Below, piece by piece: positions 52,301-59,889 of a stretch of DNA of 64,000 bases. Origin of the DNA: JBEBVQ01 sp964527735 (lineage in GTDB: Bacteria > Bacteroidota > Bacteroidia > Chitinophagales > Chitinophagaceae). The DNA lies in contig CAZGPG010000009.1 in the NCBI GenBank assembly GCA_964527735.1, positions 1 to 64,000 of the forward strand, given 5' to 3'. Below the pieces are notes generated by a model. That model was not told where the DNA came from. It searched no databases and saw only the letters and a list, made by a program, of their open reading frames with translations. Positions within the stretch are counted from its first letter, which is position 1; every line of letters begins with the position of its first letter. The position numbers and the translations under genes were made by a program.

Positions 52301-53152
52301 ATTAAAAGTAGTCACTGTTACGTTGGCCGGAGCAACATTCCCCTGGTGCGCAACCCGTAACCCGTTATTACCGTCGAGCGTCAGGAAATAATAGCTTTTA
52401 TCTTCGTACAGGTTTTTCTGATAAAAAAAATGCTGATTGACACTGTCTTTCTCCCAGGCCATAGGGCCGTTTGCATAAAACAGAAAATAATCGCCGGGGC
52501 CGAAAACCCCGTCTCCACCATCGTACATCAGCAGGGCATTTTCGGGCGGATCGTTATGCCTTGGTATTGCATTGTTCTCCGGCAGCATGGTACCGCCATG
52601 CCCGAGCAGCCGGATTGCCGAAGACGGAACCGTACCAGTAAGGTTAAGGCGGTTTTTCAGGAAATCATAATCCACTTTATAGATACCGCGGCGATCAACT
52701 GATATTTTATGCCAGTTGCCGGCTGCCAGCGCCGACTGCGCACCCGCAGTTCTCAACCGTGCGGACACAGCGCCCGCTATAACAGTCTCTGCCTCACCGG
52801 CATCTTCTTTTACCGTAAGTGTAAAATCGGTCAGCCGCATCAGCTGCTCCCCTTCCTGTGCATACGCCGGCACCTGTACCAAAGCGAAAGGACGCTTCCG
52901 CTCCATACCAATGTGCACCGTCAGCTTGTCGGGGAAAGACACAGGCACACCCGGCGGCAGGGAAGCGACTGGTATATAATTAAGATCGCCGGCTGAGATT
53001 TCCGGCAGGCGATATTGTCCGAGCCATATCTTCCTGACCACGTATCCATCCGTTATCTCCCCTTCTTTTATATGATATACCTGCCGTGCAGCGGCAAAGG
53101 CAGAACAAACAGCAGAAAACAACAAACAAAACAATACAGCACTTTTCCTCAT
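49391..53152 (-). CDS. porU: Type IX secretion sortase PorU
   Basis: Gingipain-type (C25) cysteine peptidase that removes C-terminal domains of type IX cargo at the cell surface and attaches the cargo to lipopolysaccharide. The start at 53152 (MRKSAVLFCLLFSAVC) gives 1253 residues. The peptidase core has the catalytic His near residue 752 (MINYSGHGNTRTLAHE) and Cys near 789 (MVTATCDFAQFDNP). An Ig-like region follows. The C-terminus from NYPNPFSDKTHFVFE to SATAYEKLILLR is a type A sorting-like domain with a FlgD-type fold. Both catalytic residues are present. It is divergent from gldJ and upstream of porV, the conserved gliding-cluster order. Confidence 0.95.
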   Translation of the reverse strand: MRKSAVLFCLLFSAVCSAFAAARQVYHIKEGEITDGYVVRKIWLGQYRLPEISAGDLNYIPVASLPPGVPVSFPDKLTVHIGMERKRPFALVQVPAYAQEGEQLMRLTDFTLTVKEDAGEAETVIAGAVSARLRTAGAQSALAAGNWHKISVDRRGIYKVDYDFLKNRLNLTGTVPSSAIRLLGHGGTMLPENNAIPRHNDPPENALLMYDGGDGVFGPGDYFLFYANGPMAWEKDSVNQHFFYQKNLYEDKSYYFLTLDGNNGLRVAHQGNVAPANVTVTTFNDYIAHEEDLVSLGRIGKDWVGEEFSNQPGKNTTNTFDFATGPVTGQIHMQVKVASAGLAQGNVFSVYANSQFLDNYMMGPSTDQRLAAVRSAAYNISPSGSSLSVRLDFQPSSDGRGYLDYIVLNMRRPLQFSGSGADQLSFRDWQSAGPGNVARYEIRPAGTPVQVWDVTNPLHPVIMNGSVQGDAYVFTQDAAALREFIAFKTSYHTPEYVAAAGNQNLHGTGQADYIIVTYPAFREAAERLADFHRNHSNLRTVVATTTQIYNEFSSGSQDISAIRDYVKMFYDRAGTDTAQMPRYLLLFGDASYDYKDRVTGNTNFVPAFESRASYYLDSASCNDDFFAFLDDNEHIEDYSIPNTLDIGVGRLPVKTLAEAHNVVNKILHYKSSASLGPWRLVNTYIGDNEDNAGPHLADAEIMAATVDSLDPMYNNTKVYLDNMPFVSTPGGTRSPESNKAINDQVFRGTFMINYSGHGNTRTLAHERILTAEDFNTWKNMDKLPFMVTATCDFAQFDNPAEVSSGERLVLKKDGGAIAMLTTTQAVYAGPNRDINRQFLETQFTQDARGNWHAFGDAFRIGKNGTYEHTPGWWVIGNFRKFTLLGDPALTPNFPKYFVHTESVKLMGTDETTDSIGALGGYTISGKVTDVNGNILNDFDGYLYVSFYDKPRVVSLTTKVYGNARTYNMQNNVIYKGKASVANGKFSFSFIAPKDINYNYGKGKISYYAENGVTDAAGMDTTVTIGGMARNPYVEDDPPIVKPYMNDSLFRDGGITGTNSLLYVALYDETGINVSGNSVGHDLTAVLDGAVDKPYILNDYYETAADDYRRGYVHFPITGLSDGFHTLRVKAWDVNNNSGEGTVSFVVHNGQVMKVEKLMNYPNPFSDKTHFVFEHNHPDEPLKARILIYNIAGAQLAVLEQDFTPTGSRTHELTWDGTGSNGAKLPAGMYVYKLNISTAQGISATAYEKLILLR

Positions 53153-53331
53153 CGTATTATATAACTTAGCAGCCGGAAAAACAGGTTTATCATCAAAATT
53201 AAGGAATCGGGCGGATTGCCGGCCACCCACCATTAATCATTACGGTAAACGCAAAATATATACAAAATAGTATAAAACAAGAGCTTTTTTGAAAAATTTT
53301 GTTTTTTTTTGGGGTCTCCAAATGTCTATGC

Positions 53332-53362
53332 TTGACATTTTCAAAAGAATGCTCTATCATTG
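53332..53362 (+). promoter_or_regulatory. Promoter of gldJ
   Basis: TTGACA at 53332 and, 20 bases after the TTG, TATCATTG at 53355-53362, close to TTTG-N19-21-TAnnTTTG. It gives a leader of about 48 bases before ATG 53417. A T-tract lies just upstream (53283-53311). Confidence 0.55.
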
Positions 53363-53416
53363 TAACACTTTTTAACAAAAATCATTCTAATTCGTAGTTA
53401 ATATTCATTTCTGATT

Positions 53417-54937
53417 ATGAAAAGATCGCTTGTTGGCCTGAGCCTGCTGTGTGTTGGAGCAGCTACTCTGTTATCTGCCTGCTCTTCAAAAAAATCCACC
53501 GGTGTCTCTGATAAAACCGGCTGGGACTATAATGACCCCCGTCTCGGTGGATTCGAAGTAGCAGATTATCCCGGACAGCAAACCGGGCCGGGTCTGGTCT
53601 TCATTGAAGGCGGCCGTTTTACAATGGGGCAGACGGAAGAAGATCTGACTCTTGAACGTAATAATATCCCACGTACCGTATCGGTATCTTCCTTTTATAT
53701 GGATGAAACTGAAGTGGCGAACGTACACTACCGGGAATATGTTTACTGGATGGAGCGCGCTTATTCCTCGGATTATCCCGAATTGATCCTGTCGACGCTT
53801 CCGGACAGCACCGCATGGCGCCGGGCGCTCTCGTATAATGAGCCACGGGTACAATATTATTTTCGTCATGCCGCTTACAACTACTACCCTGTTGTGGGCA
53901 TAAACTGGCATCAGGCAAATGAGTATGCCAAGTGGCGGAGCGATCGTGTTAATGAATATATACTGATCAAGAACGGGGCATTGAAAAAGAACCCGAATCA
54001 GGTGAACGAAGACGTGTATACTACCGAAACTTACCTGGGTGGCCAGTATGACGGGCTTTTCGGCAGAAACCGCAAGCGCGATCTGAACCCCAGCGGCTCT
54101 GATCAGCGCAACTATGCTTATTCTGACGGATACCTCCTTCCTGATTATCGCCTGCCGACAGAAGCAGAATGGGAATATGCAGCGCTTGGCCTGATCGGTA
54201 ATAACCCCGAGCCGGAAAACAAACGCCGCCGTGGTGAAGAAGTGATCACTGACCGGAACATTTTCCCGTGGGGCACCAATCACTCTACGCGCTGGTCATT
54301 GCGTAACGAACAGCAGGGTGAGTTCCTCGGAAACTTCAAGCGCGGGCATGGCGATAACATGGGTATTGCGGGCGCTTTGAATGATAATGCAGACTACACG
54401 GCTCCGGTTTATTCATATAAGCCTAACGCCTACGGTCTTTATAATATGGCCGGTAACGTGAGCGAATGGACCATGGATACTTATCGTCCCGTCACACAAG
54501 GTCTGGAAGATCACAACCCTTTCCGTGGCAACTATTATGAAACCTATCGCCGCCTTGCTGAAGACAATTCATTTGAAGATAAAGACAGCACAGGTCGCCT
54601 GACCAGAAGACCGCTTACTGCTGAAGAATTGGATAATCCTGCCCGTTTCCAGGCCAGAAACGCCGACCAACGCGGCTTCCTGGATGGCGATACTACCTCG
54701 CAGGTATCTTATGACTATGGCCGCAGCTCACTGCTGAACAATGAGGCAAAAGTGATCAAAGGAGCATCCTGGGCCGACCGCGCCTACTATATGTCTCCGG
54801 GCACGCGCCGTTTTGTGGACGCCAATGAGCAAAGCGCTACTATCGGCTTCCGCCTGGTTATGGACCGTCTCGGCAGCCCGAACGGCGATAACAGCTCACA
54901 GCCGGGTAATTACTTCGGCGGCAAAAAAAGAAAATAA
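53417..54937 (+). CDS. gldJ: Gliding motility lipoprotein GldJ
   Basis: Outer-membrane lipoprotein needed for gliding and type IX secretion in Flavobacterium. It has 506 residues and a lipobox LLSAC (Cys22). TGWDYNDPRLGGFEV just after the anchor distinguishes GldJ from its paralogue GldK/PorK. The rest is a SUMF1/FGE-type fold: LVFIEGGRFTMGQTEEDL, SSFYMDETEVANVHY, YRLPTEAEWEYAALG, NMAGNVSEWTMD and ATIGFRLVMDR. Catalytic Cys residues of true sulfatase modifiers are not evident, as expected for GldJ. It is divergent from porU and followed by murF, as in Flavobacterium. Confidence 0.95.
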   Translation: MKRSLVGLSLLCVGAATLLSACSSKKSTGVSDKTGWDYNDPRLGGFEVADYPGQQTGPGLVFIEGGRFTMGQTEEDLTLERNNIPRTVSVSSFYMDETEVANVHYREYVYWMERAYSSDYPELILSTLPDSTAWRRALSYNEPRVQYYFRHAAYNYYPVVGINWHQANEYAKWRSDRVNEYILIKNGALKKNPNQVNEDVYTTETYLGGQYDGLFGRNRKRDLNPSGSDQRNYAYSDGYLLPDYRLPTEAEWEYAALGLIGNNPEPENKRRRGEEVITDRNIFPWGTNHSTRWSLRNEQQGEFLGNFKRGHGDNMGIAGALNDNADYTAPVYSYKPNAYGLYNMAGNVSEWTMDTYRPVTQGLEDHNPFRGNYYETYRRLAEDNSFEDKDSTGRLTRRPLTAEELDNPARFQARNADQRGFLDGDTTSQVSYDYGRSSLLNNEAKVIKGASWADRAYYMSPGTRRFVDANEQSATIGFRLVMDRLGSPNGDNSSQPGNYFGGKKRK

Positions 54938-54960
54938 CACACACCAACTGACATTTTCAG

Positions 54961-54996
54961 CAACCCCTTCCACTTCCGGAAGGGGTTGTTTATTTT
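54961..54996 (+). terminator. Intrinsic terminator after gldJ
   Basis: Perfect 11-base stem CAACCCCTTCC / GGAAGGGGTTG with a six-base loop, followed by TTTATTTTT, 24 bases after the gldJ stop. It separates gldJ from murF. Confidence 0.9.
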
Positions 54997-55014
54997 TACG
55001 CATTAATGTAGTTC

Positions 55015-56307
55015 ATGCCGGATATTCATTCACTTTATACGCTTTACCGGGAATACCCGTCTGTACAAACAGATACCCGCCATCTGCAGGAAGGAGATAT
55101 TTTCTTTGCGCTGAAAGGCCCGCATTTTAACGGCAATCACTTTGCCGCCCGCGCGCTTGAGCTCGGCGCCTCCTATGCAGTAGTTGACGAAGCCGCTTAT
55201 GCAGCAAACAGTCGCTGCCTGCTGGTGCCCGACGTGCTGACTGCGTTGCAACAGCTTGCCCTCCTGCACCGCCGGCAATTCACCATACCATTCATCGCCA
55301 TTACCGGCTCTAACGGGAAGACAACCACCAAAGAGCTGCTCTCTGCTGTGCTGCGTACCCAATACAGGACATACACTACCTCCGGCAACCTCAACAATCA
55401 TATCGGCATACCACTAACATTGCTCCGCATCCGGGAAGACGCCGAAATGGCGGTTATCGAAATGGGAGCCAACCACCTGCATGAAATCGCTTCTTACTGC
55501 ACCATAGCGCTGCCGACCCACGGCATCATCACCAATTGCGGGAAGGCTCATATTGCCGGCTTCGGAAGTGAAGCCGGAGTCAGGAAAGCGAAAGGCGAAC
55601 TGTATGATTTTATCCGTGCGCACAACGGAACGATATTCCGGAATACAGACCTGGCATATCTCGAAGATATGGCCGCGGGTATCGGGAAGCAAATCACCTA
55701 CGGCGCCCATGATGCCATGTATACCGGCACTCCGCACATGAACCATGTGTGGCTCCGGGTAATGCTCAATGATACGCCCGGGCCAGTAACTATTGATACA
55801 CAGCTGACAGGAGCATACAATTTCCCGAATGTAATGGCCGCAATTGCCGCAGGAATACACTTCGGCATCCCGGTAGAAAAAATAAGCTCTGCCATCGCCT
55901 CATACCAACCGGATAACAGCCGCTCTCAATGGATACAGAAAGACAGCAACCGGATCATCCTGGATGCCTATAATGCCAACCCCACCAGCATGCATGCCGC
56001 GATCACAAACTTTGCGCAGGCGCCGCTGGATCATAAGATACTATGGCTCGGCGCCATGAAAGAGCTGGGCGGCGAAACGGAAGCGGAACACAGGAACCTC
56101 ACAGATCTGGTCCGTCAATACGACTGGGCAGACGTGATACTTGTAGGTGATGAATTTAAAAACATAACAACCGGCTTCAAATGGTTTAACAACGCAGCGG
56201 CAGCAGCGGAATATATCCGTACAAACAGACCGGAAAATGCATCCGTCCTCATTAAAGGATCCCGGAGCAGCAGTATGGAATTGCTGCTGGAAGCGCTGGA
56301 AGGTTAG
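55015..56307 (+). CDS. murF: UDP-MurNAc-tripeptide:D-Ala-D-Ala ligase
   Basis: MurF adds D-Ala-D-Ala to the UDP-muramoyl tripeptide, the last cytoplasmic step of muropeptide synthesis. It has 430 residues. The ATP loop is ITGSNGKTTTKELL (about residue 95-108), then EMGANHLHEIASYC, NCGKAHIAGFGSEAG, and the C-terminal domain motif LDAYNANPTSMHAA. Length and motif order fit the family. It follows gldJ, a conserved neighbourhood in gliding Bacteroidota, but a strong terminator lies between them. Confidence 0.96.
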   Translation: MPDIHSLYTLYREYPSVQTDTRHLQEGDIFFALKGPHFNGNHFAARALELGASYAVVDEAAYAANSRCLLVPDVLTALQQLALLHRRQFTIPFIAITGSNGKTTTKELLSAVLRTQYRTYTTSGNLNNHIGIPLTLLRIREDAEMAVIEMGANHLHEIASYCTIALPTHGIITNCGKAHIAGFGSEAGVRKAKGELYDFIRAHNGTIFRNTDLAYLEDMAAGIGKQITYGAHDAMYTGTPHMNHVWLRVMLNDTPGPVTIDTQLTGAYNFPNVMAAIAAGIHFGIPVEKISSAIASYQPDNSRSQWIQKDSNRIILDAYNANPTSMHAAITNFAQAPLDHKILWLGAMKELGGETEAEHRNLTDLVRQYDWADVILVGDEFKNITTGFKWFNNAAAAAEYIRTNRPENASVLIKGSRSSSMELLLEALEG

Positions 56308-56347
56308 TTATAAACAAACAGAAGCAGACTTCTTTCTGCGGAACAGC

Positions 56348-57400
56348 TCATTCCAGATCAAGTATTTCGTCGAGTCGACGCAGCTTCCGGTTAGATACCG
56401 GCTTGTCTGAAATATCCACTTCATACCCTGTCTGGTCAATTGAAGAGATCCATTTACCGGTATAGCGCCCGTTTTCGAGCTTAAGCTCCATTACACCGAT
56501 ACCTGTTACTTCCTCAATATACCATATGCCGTCATCGGTACGGGTAATATCCACCAGTATATACTCGTCATCGCCAAAGCGGAATGCACCTTCCCATGAG
56601 CATATTTCTTCCGGGCATCCTCCCCGCAGATAGCGTATATACAGCTCCACGGGTATTTCGTCGTCAAAAGTCCCGGCGAATAGTTTCCTGTCTGCAACCA
56701 TCTGCCTTATTTCATCTTCATCACCTTCTTCCTGGTCCTCCGCAGCTATATCTTCGTAATCCCTTCCGTAATTACCCGGCAGCCCTTTCCTGATCCTGGC
56801 CAGCTCGGCAGCCTGTCGGGTATGATATTCATCAACCGTTGCAGCTTCATATATACCCCGGAGCCGGCCTCCATACCAGCTTTCGCGTATTTTCATGATA
56901 TCGGAAACAGCAATACCATACGTTTTCCGGGTGAGCATATCCATTACAAAGAAATAGCCATGAAACCGGACCGGGGCAAGCTTTTCATAAAGCGTATCCC
57001 TGACCTTCCGCATCCGCAGCAATTCATAACGCATATGCACCAGGGCGTGCCAGTTTACCCTCATCCCATCGCCCCGTCGGATCAGGCTGTCGAACTCCTG
57101 CTCCAGCTTTACCTGCAATGAAGAATCCTCCCGCATACCGATCAGCGGGTTATCGAGCCGCCTTGCCAGTATCATATATTGCCGGTTTCCCTGCTCGGTC
57201 ATTTGCATCGCCCAGTACATAAGGCTGTCGGTTTCAGGAAACATGCGCGTGTAGGAAAGCATATCTTTCGTCTGCAGGTAATTAATGACCTGGGCTACCA
57301 TGTCCTGCTCGGTCATACGGTACTGACGTTTGCTCTTTCGCTGGCCGGAAGCTACAGAGACAAGCATTAAACTACAACAGAGCAATAGAACAAGGCGCAT
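56348..57400 (-). CDS. Hypothetical exported protein
   Basis: Not recognised. The start at 57400 (MRLVLLLCCSLMLVSVASGQ) gives a signal peptide and 350 residues. An upstream in-frame ATG at 57448 would bury the signal and overlap the next gene. The mature protein is rich in Arg, Glu and Asp, mostly helical to about residue 230 (for example RQAAELARIRKGL). An acidic stretch DIAAEDQEEGDEDE follows, then a beta-rich end (WEGAFRFGDDEYILVDITRT, GIGVMELKLENGRYTG). It is probably periplasmic. It lies 44 bases after the ArsC-family gene and could share its transcript. Confidence 0.7.
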   Translation of the reverse strand: MRLVLLLCCSLMLVSVASGQRKSKRQYRMTEQDMVAQVINYLQTKDMLSYTRMFPETDSLMYWAMQMTEQGNRQYMILARRLDNPLIGMREDSSLQVKLEQEFDSLIRRGDGMRVNWHALVHMRYELLRMRKVRDTLYEKLAPVRFHGYFFVMDMLTRKTYGIAVSDIMKIRESWYGGRLRGIYEAATVDEYHTRQAAELARIRKGLPGNYGRDYEDIAAEDQEEGDEDEIRQMVADRKLFAGTFDDEIPVELYIRYLRGGCPEEICSWEGAFRFGDDEYILVDITRTDDGIWYIEEVTGIGVMELKLENGRYTGKWISSIDQTGYEVDISDKPVSNRKLRRLDEILDLE

Positions 57401-57444
57401 ATGATTGCCGTTAAAGCATTTTTGAATTATCGGGGGAACGCGGA

Positions 57445-57789
57445 TCACAATATTTCATGGAGCCGTTCGGGCGGCCTGGCTATCACAGCCCGGTCGCCAT
57501 TTACAACAACCGGCCTTTCGATCAGCTCCGGGTGTTGTGCGAGGATACGGATCCACTCATCTTCCTTCAGCTCTTTGCCACGGTATTGTTCTTTGTATAT
57601 CGCTTCATTTTTTCGCACCAGCCCTTCGGCAGGTATATTCAATTTCTTCAGCAGCGCCCGTATATCATGTTCTGTGAGCGGATCCTCGAGATAATAATGT
57701 ATCTCGTGCGGCACGTCTGCTTCGCGGAGCAATTCGAGCGCTCCCCGGCTTTTGCTGCACCGGCTGTTGTGGTAAATGATCATAGCCAT
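57445..57789 (-). CDS. ArsC/Spx-family thioredoxin-fold protein
   Basis: A 114-residue member of the ArsC family (glutaredoxin-linked arsenate reductase, Spx, YffB). The reactive Cys11 lies in YHNSRCSKSRGAL, RPVVVNGDRAVIARPPE is the C-terminal loop with the Arg that contacts oxyanion in ArsC, and LVRKNEAIYKEQY is also ArsC-like. No arsenite pump (arsB, acr3) or ArsR lies nearby, so arsenate reduction is uncertain. An alternative start is Met3. Confidence 0.85.
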   Translation of the reverse strand: MAMIIYHNSRCSKSRGALELLREADVPHEIHYYLEDPLTEHDIRALLKKLNIPAEGLVRKNEAIYKEQYRGKELKEDEWIRILAQHPELIERPVVVNGDRAVIARPPERLHEIL

Positions 57790-57832
57790 CCTTCAAAATT
57801 ATAAAATCCATTGTATTAATGAACTGATGATT

Positions 57833-57857
57833 GAGACGCAATAAATCGCGTCTCTAC
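57833..57857. repeat. GAGACG palindrome
   Basis: GAGACGCAATAAATCGCGTCTCTACG, in part complementary (GAGACG / CGTCTC). It is related to the perfect palindrome at 21921 and lies between divergent genes rather than at a stop codon. Confidence 0.6.
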
Positions 57858-57903
57858 GAGGGTCCGCTATCGCCCGAAGTGATATCGCTAATTAATTCTG
57901 TCG

Positions 57904-57911
57904 TAATTTTG
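57904..57911 (+). promoter_or_regulatory. Possible -7 box near msrA
   Basis: TAATTTTG fits TAnnTTTG but ends only five bases before ATG 57917. If it is real, the transcript would be leaderless or nearly so, or a later start is used. Confidence 0.3.
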
Positions 57912-57916
57912 AATAT

Positions 57917-58600
57917 ATGCCCGGGCGTTATGAAATCATCTTCCTGTTATCACTTGCATGGCTGCAGGCAGGCGCCTGTGCACCAAAACATACAGATAAA
58001 TCATCCCAAATCATGGAACAAATGAGCGATACACAATCCCAGACAAACGATACGGAAAACGCCCAACAGACCGACACCGCCACGTTTGGCACAGGGTGCT
58101 TCTGGTGTACGGAAGCGCAATTCAGCGGATTGAAAGGAGTGCTGAAAGCCGAATCCGGATACAGCGGCGGCGGCGCCGTAAACCCTACATACAAAGAAGT
58201 ATGCACCGGCACAACCGGCCATGCAGAGGTGGTGCACATCCTGTATGATCCTGCCGTGATATCATTTGACGAGCTGCTGGAAGCCTTCTGGGTGGCACAC
58301 GATCCTACACAACTGAACCGGCAGGGAAATGATATCGGCACACAATACCGCTCTGCCATCTTTTATCACAACGAAACGCAAAAGCAGCAAGCAGAGGCGT
58401 ATAAGAAAAGGCTCAATGAAGAAAAGGTTTATGACAAGCCGGTCGTTACGGAGATCACTCCTTTCTCTGTTTTCTATAAGGCTGAAGATTATCACCAGGA
58501 TTATTACAGCCGGAACGGGCACGAACCCTACTGCAGCATGGTAGTACGCCCGAAGCTGGAAAAATTCCGGAAGGTGTTTAAAGAGAAGCTGAAGGAATAA
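57917..58600 (+). CDS. msrA: Peptide methionine-S-sulfoxide reductase MsrA (exported)
   Basis: Repairs methionine S-sulfoxide. It has 227 residues. The catalytic Cys61 lies in FGTGCFWCTEAQFSGL (Cys64 nearby). GYSGG, TGHAEVV and the QLNRQGNDIGTQYRS region are all family motifs. The N-terminus YEIIFLLSLAWLQAGACAPK looks like a lipoprotein signal with Cys21, though the lipobox AGAC is weak, so the enzyme is probably in the envelope. A start at 58013 (MEQMSDTQ) would remove the signal. msrB is not adjacent. Confidence 0.92.
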   Translation: MPGRYEIIFLLSLAWLQAGACAPKHTDKSSQIMEQMSDTQSQTNDTENAQQTDTATFGTGCFWCTEAQFSGLKGVLKAESGYSGGGAVNPTYKEVCTGTTGHAEVVHILYDPAVISFDELLEAFWVAHDPTQLNRQGNDIGTQYRSAIFYHNETQKQQAEAYKKRLNEEKVYDKPVVTEITPFSVFYKAEDYHQDYYSRNGHEPYCSMVVRPKLEKFRKVFKEKLKE

Positions 58601-58615
58601 TCAACGGATTGGTTC

Positions 58616-58633
58616 ATTAGCTGATCAGCTAAT
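58616..58633. repeat. ATTAGCTGATCAGCTAAT perfect palindrome
   Basis: An 18-base perfect palindrome of the GCTAAT family in the msrA to TIGR01777 spacer, 16 bases after the msrA stop. Confidence 0.7.
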
Positions 58634-58652
58634 CATATCAACAGGTACGGAC

Positions 58653-59561
58653 ATGAAAACAATAGGCATTACAGGCGGATCGGGATTTGTGGGGCAGCAC
58701 CTGGCCACCCTGCTCGTACAGGAAGGTTACCGGGTTGTTGTATTCACGCGGGGAATCACGAACAAAAAAAAGGAGCGCGCGTTCCGTTATGCAACATGGG
58801 ATCCCATCGCCGGTACCATTGACACAAGTGCGCTTAAAATGCTCGATGCGGTCGTGAACCTTGCCGGTGCAGGTATTGCCGACAAGCGCTGGACAAAAAA
58901 CAGGAAGCGGGAACTGGTAAGCAGCCGGACAGAAAGCACCCGTTTTCTTGCTGCGCAGTTGCGCATACATGCCCCGTCCTGCCACACCTTCATATCCGCT
59001 TCGGCAACCGGTTTTTATGGCCCGGACACACCGGGTATATCTCCTTTTTCCGAAGATGCTCCTGCCTATACTGACTTCCTGGCACAGCTCTGTGCAGATT
59101 GGGAAGCGGCCGCAGAAAATGCTGCCGACTTTGCACGGGTTGTGATCTGCAGATTCGGTATTGTACTGGGCAGGGAAGCCGGCGCATTTCCTTCATTCAA
59201 AAAGCCGCTGCATTTCGGCGTTGCACCCGTTCTGGGAAACGGGAGACAGGTAGTGCCATGGATACATGTGACAGACCTTGCCGCCCTGCTCCTCTACGTG
59301 CTGCAAGAGCCGGTAACCGGCATTTTCAATGCTGTAGCCCCCTGCCCTGTCACTCAAAAAGAGCTTGTCAAAACAATAGCAAAAGAAAAAGGAGGTCTGT
59401 ATATTACTGCGCCCGCACCGGCATTTGTGCTGAAAGCAGCACTGGGAGAGATGGCTACGGAACTCCTGAAAAGCTGTACGGTGAGCTGTGACAAGATCCG
59501 TTCTGCCGGATTCCGTTTTCAATATCCGGCTATTGATGCTGCGGTACATGACTTAATTTGA
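58653..59561 (+). CDS. TIGR01777-family epimerase-like protein
   Basis: A 302-residue NAD(P)-binding protein of the extended SDR type (YfcH/SulA-like family). The nucleotide motif is ITGGSGFVGQHLA (residues 6-17). NLAGAGIADKRWTKNRKREL and SRTESTRFLAAQL are hallmark text of TIGR01777, and the C-terminal DUF1731 part ends SAGFRFQYP. The reaction is not known for this family. It follows msrA by 52 bases with a GCTAAT palindrome between them. The final ATT-TGA lies inside an AATTTGAAA repeat arm, so the stop is repeat-derived. Confidence 0.9.
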   Translation: MKTIGITGGSGFVGQHLATLLVQEGYRVVVFTRGITNKKKERAFRYATWDPIAGTIDTSALKMLDAVVNLAGAGIADKRWTKNRKRELVSSRTESTRFLAAQLRIHAPSCHTFISASATGFYGPDTPGISPFSEDAPAYTDFLAQLCADWEAAAENAADFARVVICRFGIVLGREAGAFPSFKKPLHFGVAPVLGNGRQVVPWIHVTDLAALLLYVLQEPVTGIFNAVAPCPVTQKELVKTIAKEKGGLYITAPAPAFVLKAALGEMATELLKSCTVSCDKIRSAGFRFQYPAIDAAVHDLI

Positions 59562-59576
59562 AAATTTGGGAATTTG
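59555..59576. repeat. AATTTGAAA-word arm, single
   Basis: AATTTGAAAATTTGGGAATT, the same text as the right arm of the repeat at 43291-43455, with no partner arm seen nearby. Confidence 0.6.
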
Positions 59577-59889
59577 ATCATAACTGTTGTCCGGGGAAAT
59601 TCGCAATACTTATGTTTCCGGATGTAAGGCAGGTGATTCCTCCCATAGCCCGTTAAGAGTCGCTTGTCATCCTTCCTTGCCCATGAAACATCTTTTAAGT
59701 GTACTGAATGGCAAACAGTTTTAAATAACCCATAAGCAAAATGTCATCCCTCCTTCGTCGGGATGACATTTTGCAGCTACCGTGCATCGTGCTGAAATTA
59801 TAACGATATGCACACAGCACAGGTAACCCGGTTGTCATTTCCGGATGATTGCGCCCTCCGGCGTATATCGGTTCAGGATGACATCGTAA
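59577..59889. other. Intergenic region with TGTCATCC palindromes
   Basis: About 310 bases between convergent genes. AAAATGTCATCCC and its complement (59738-59772) form a 13-base perfect stem. A looser pair, TTGTCATTTCCGG and CAGGATGACAT, lies at 59830-59883 next to the stop of the following gene. No coding sequence was recognised. Confidence 0.6.

Noticed and set aside
57445..57789. Arsenic resistance operon
   Set aside because: The ArsC-family protein stands without ArsR, ArsB or Acr3, so only a family-level call is justified.
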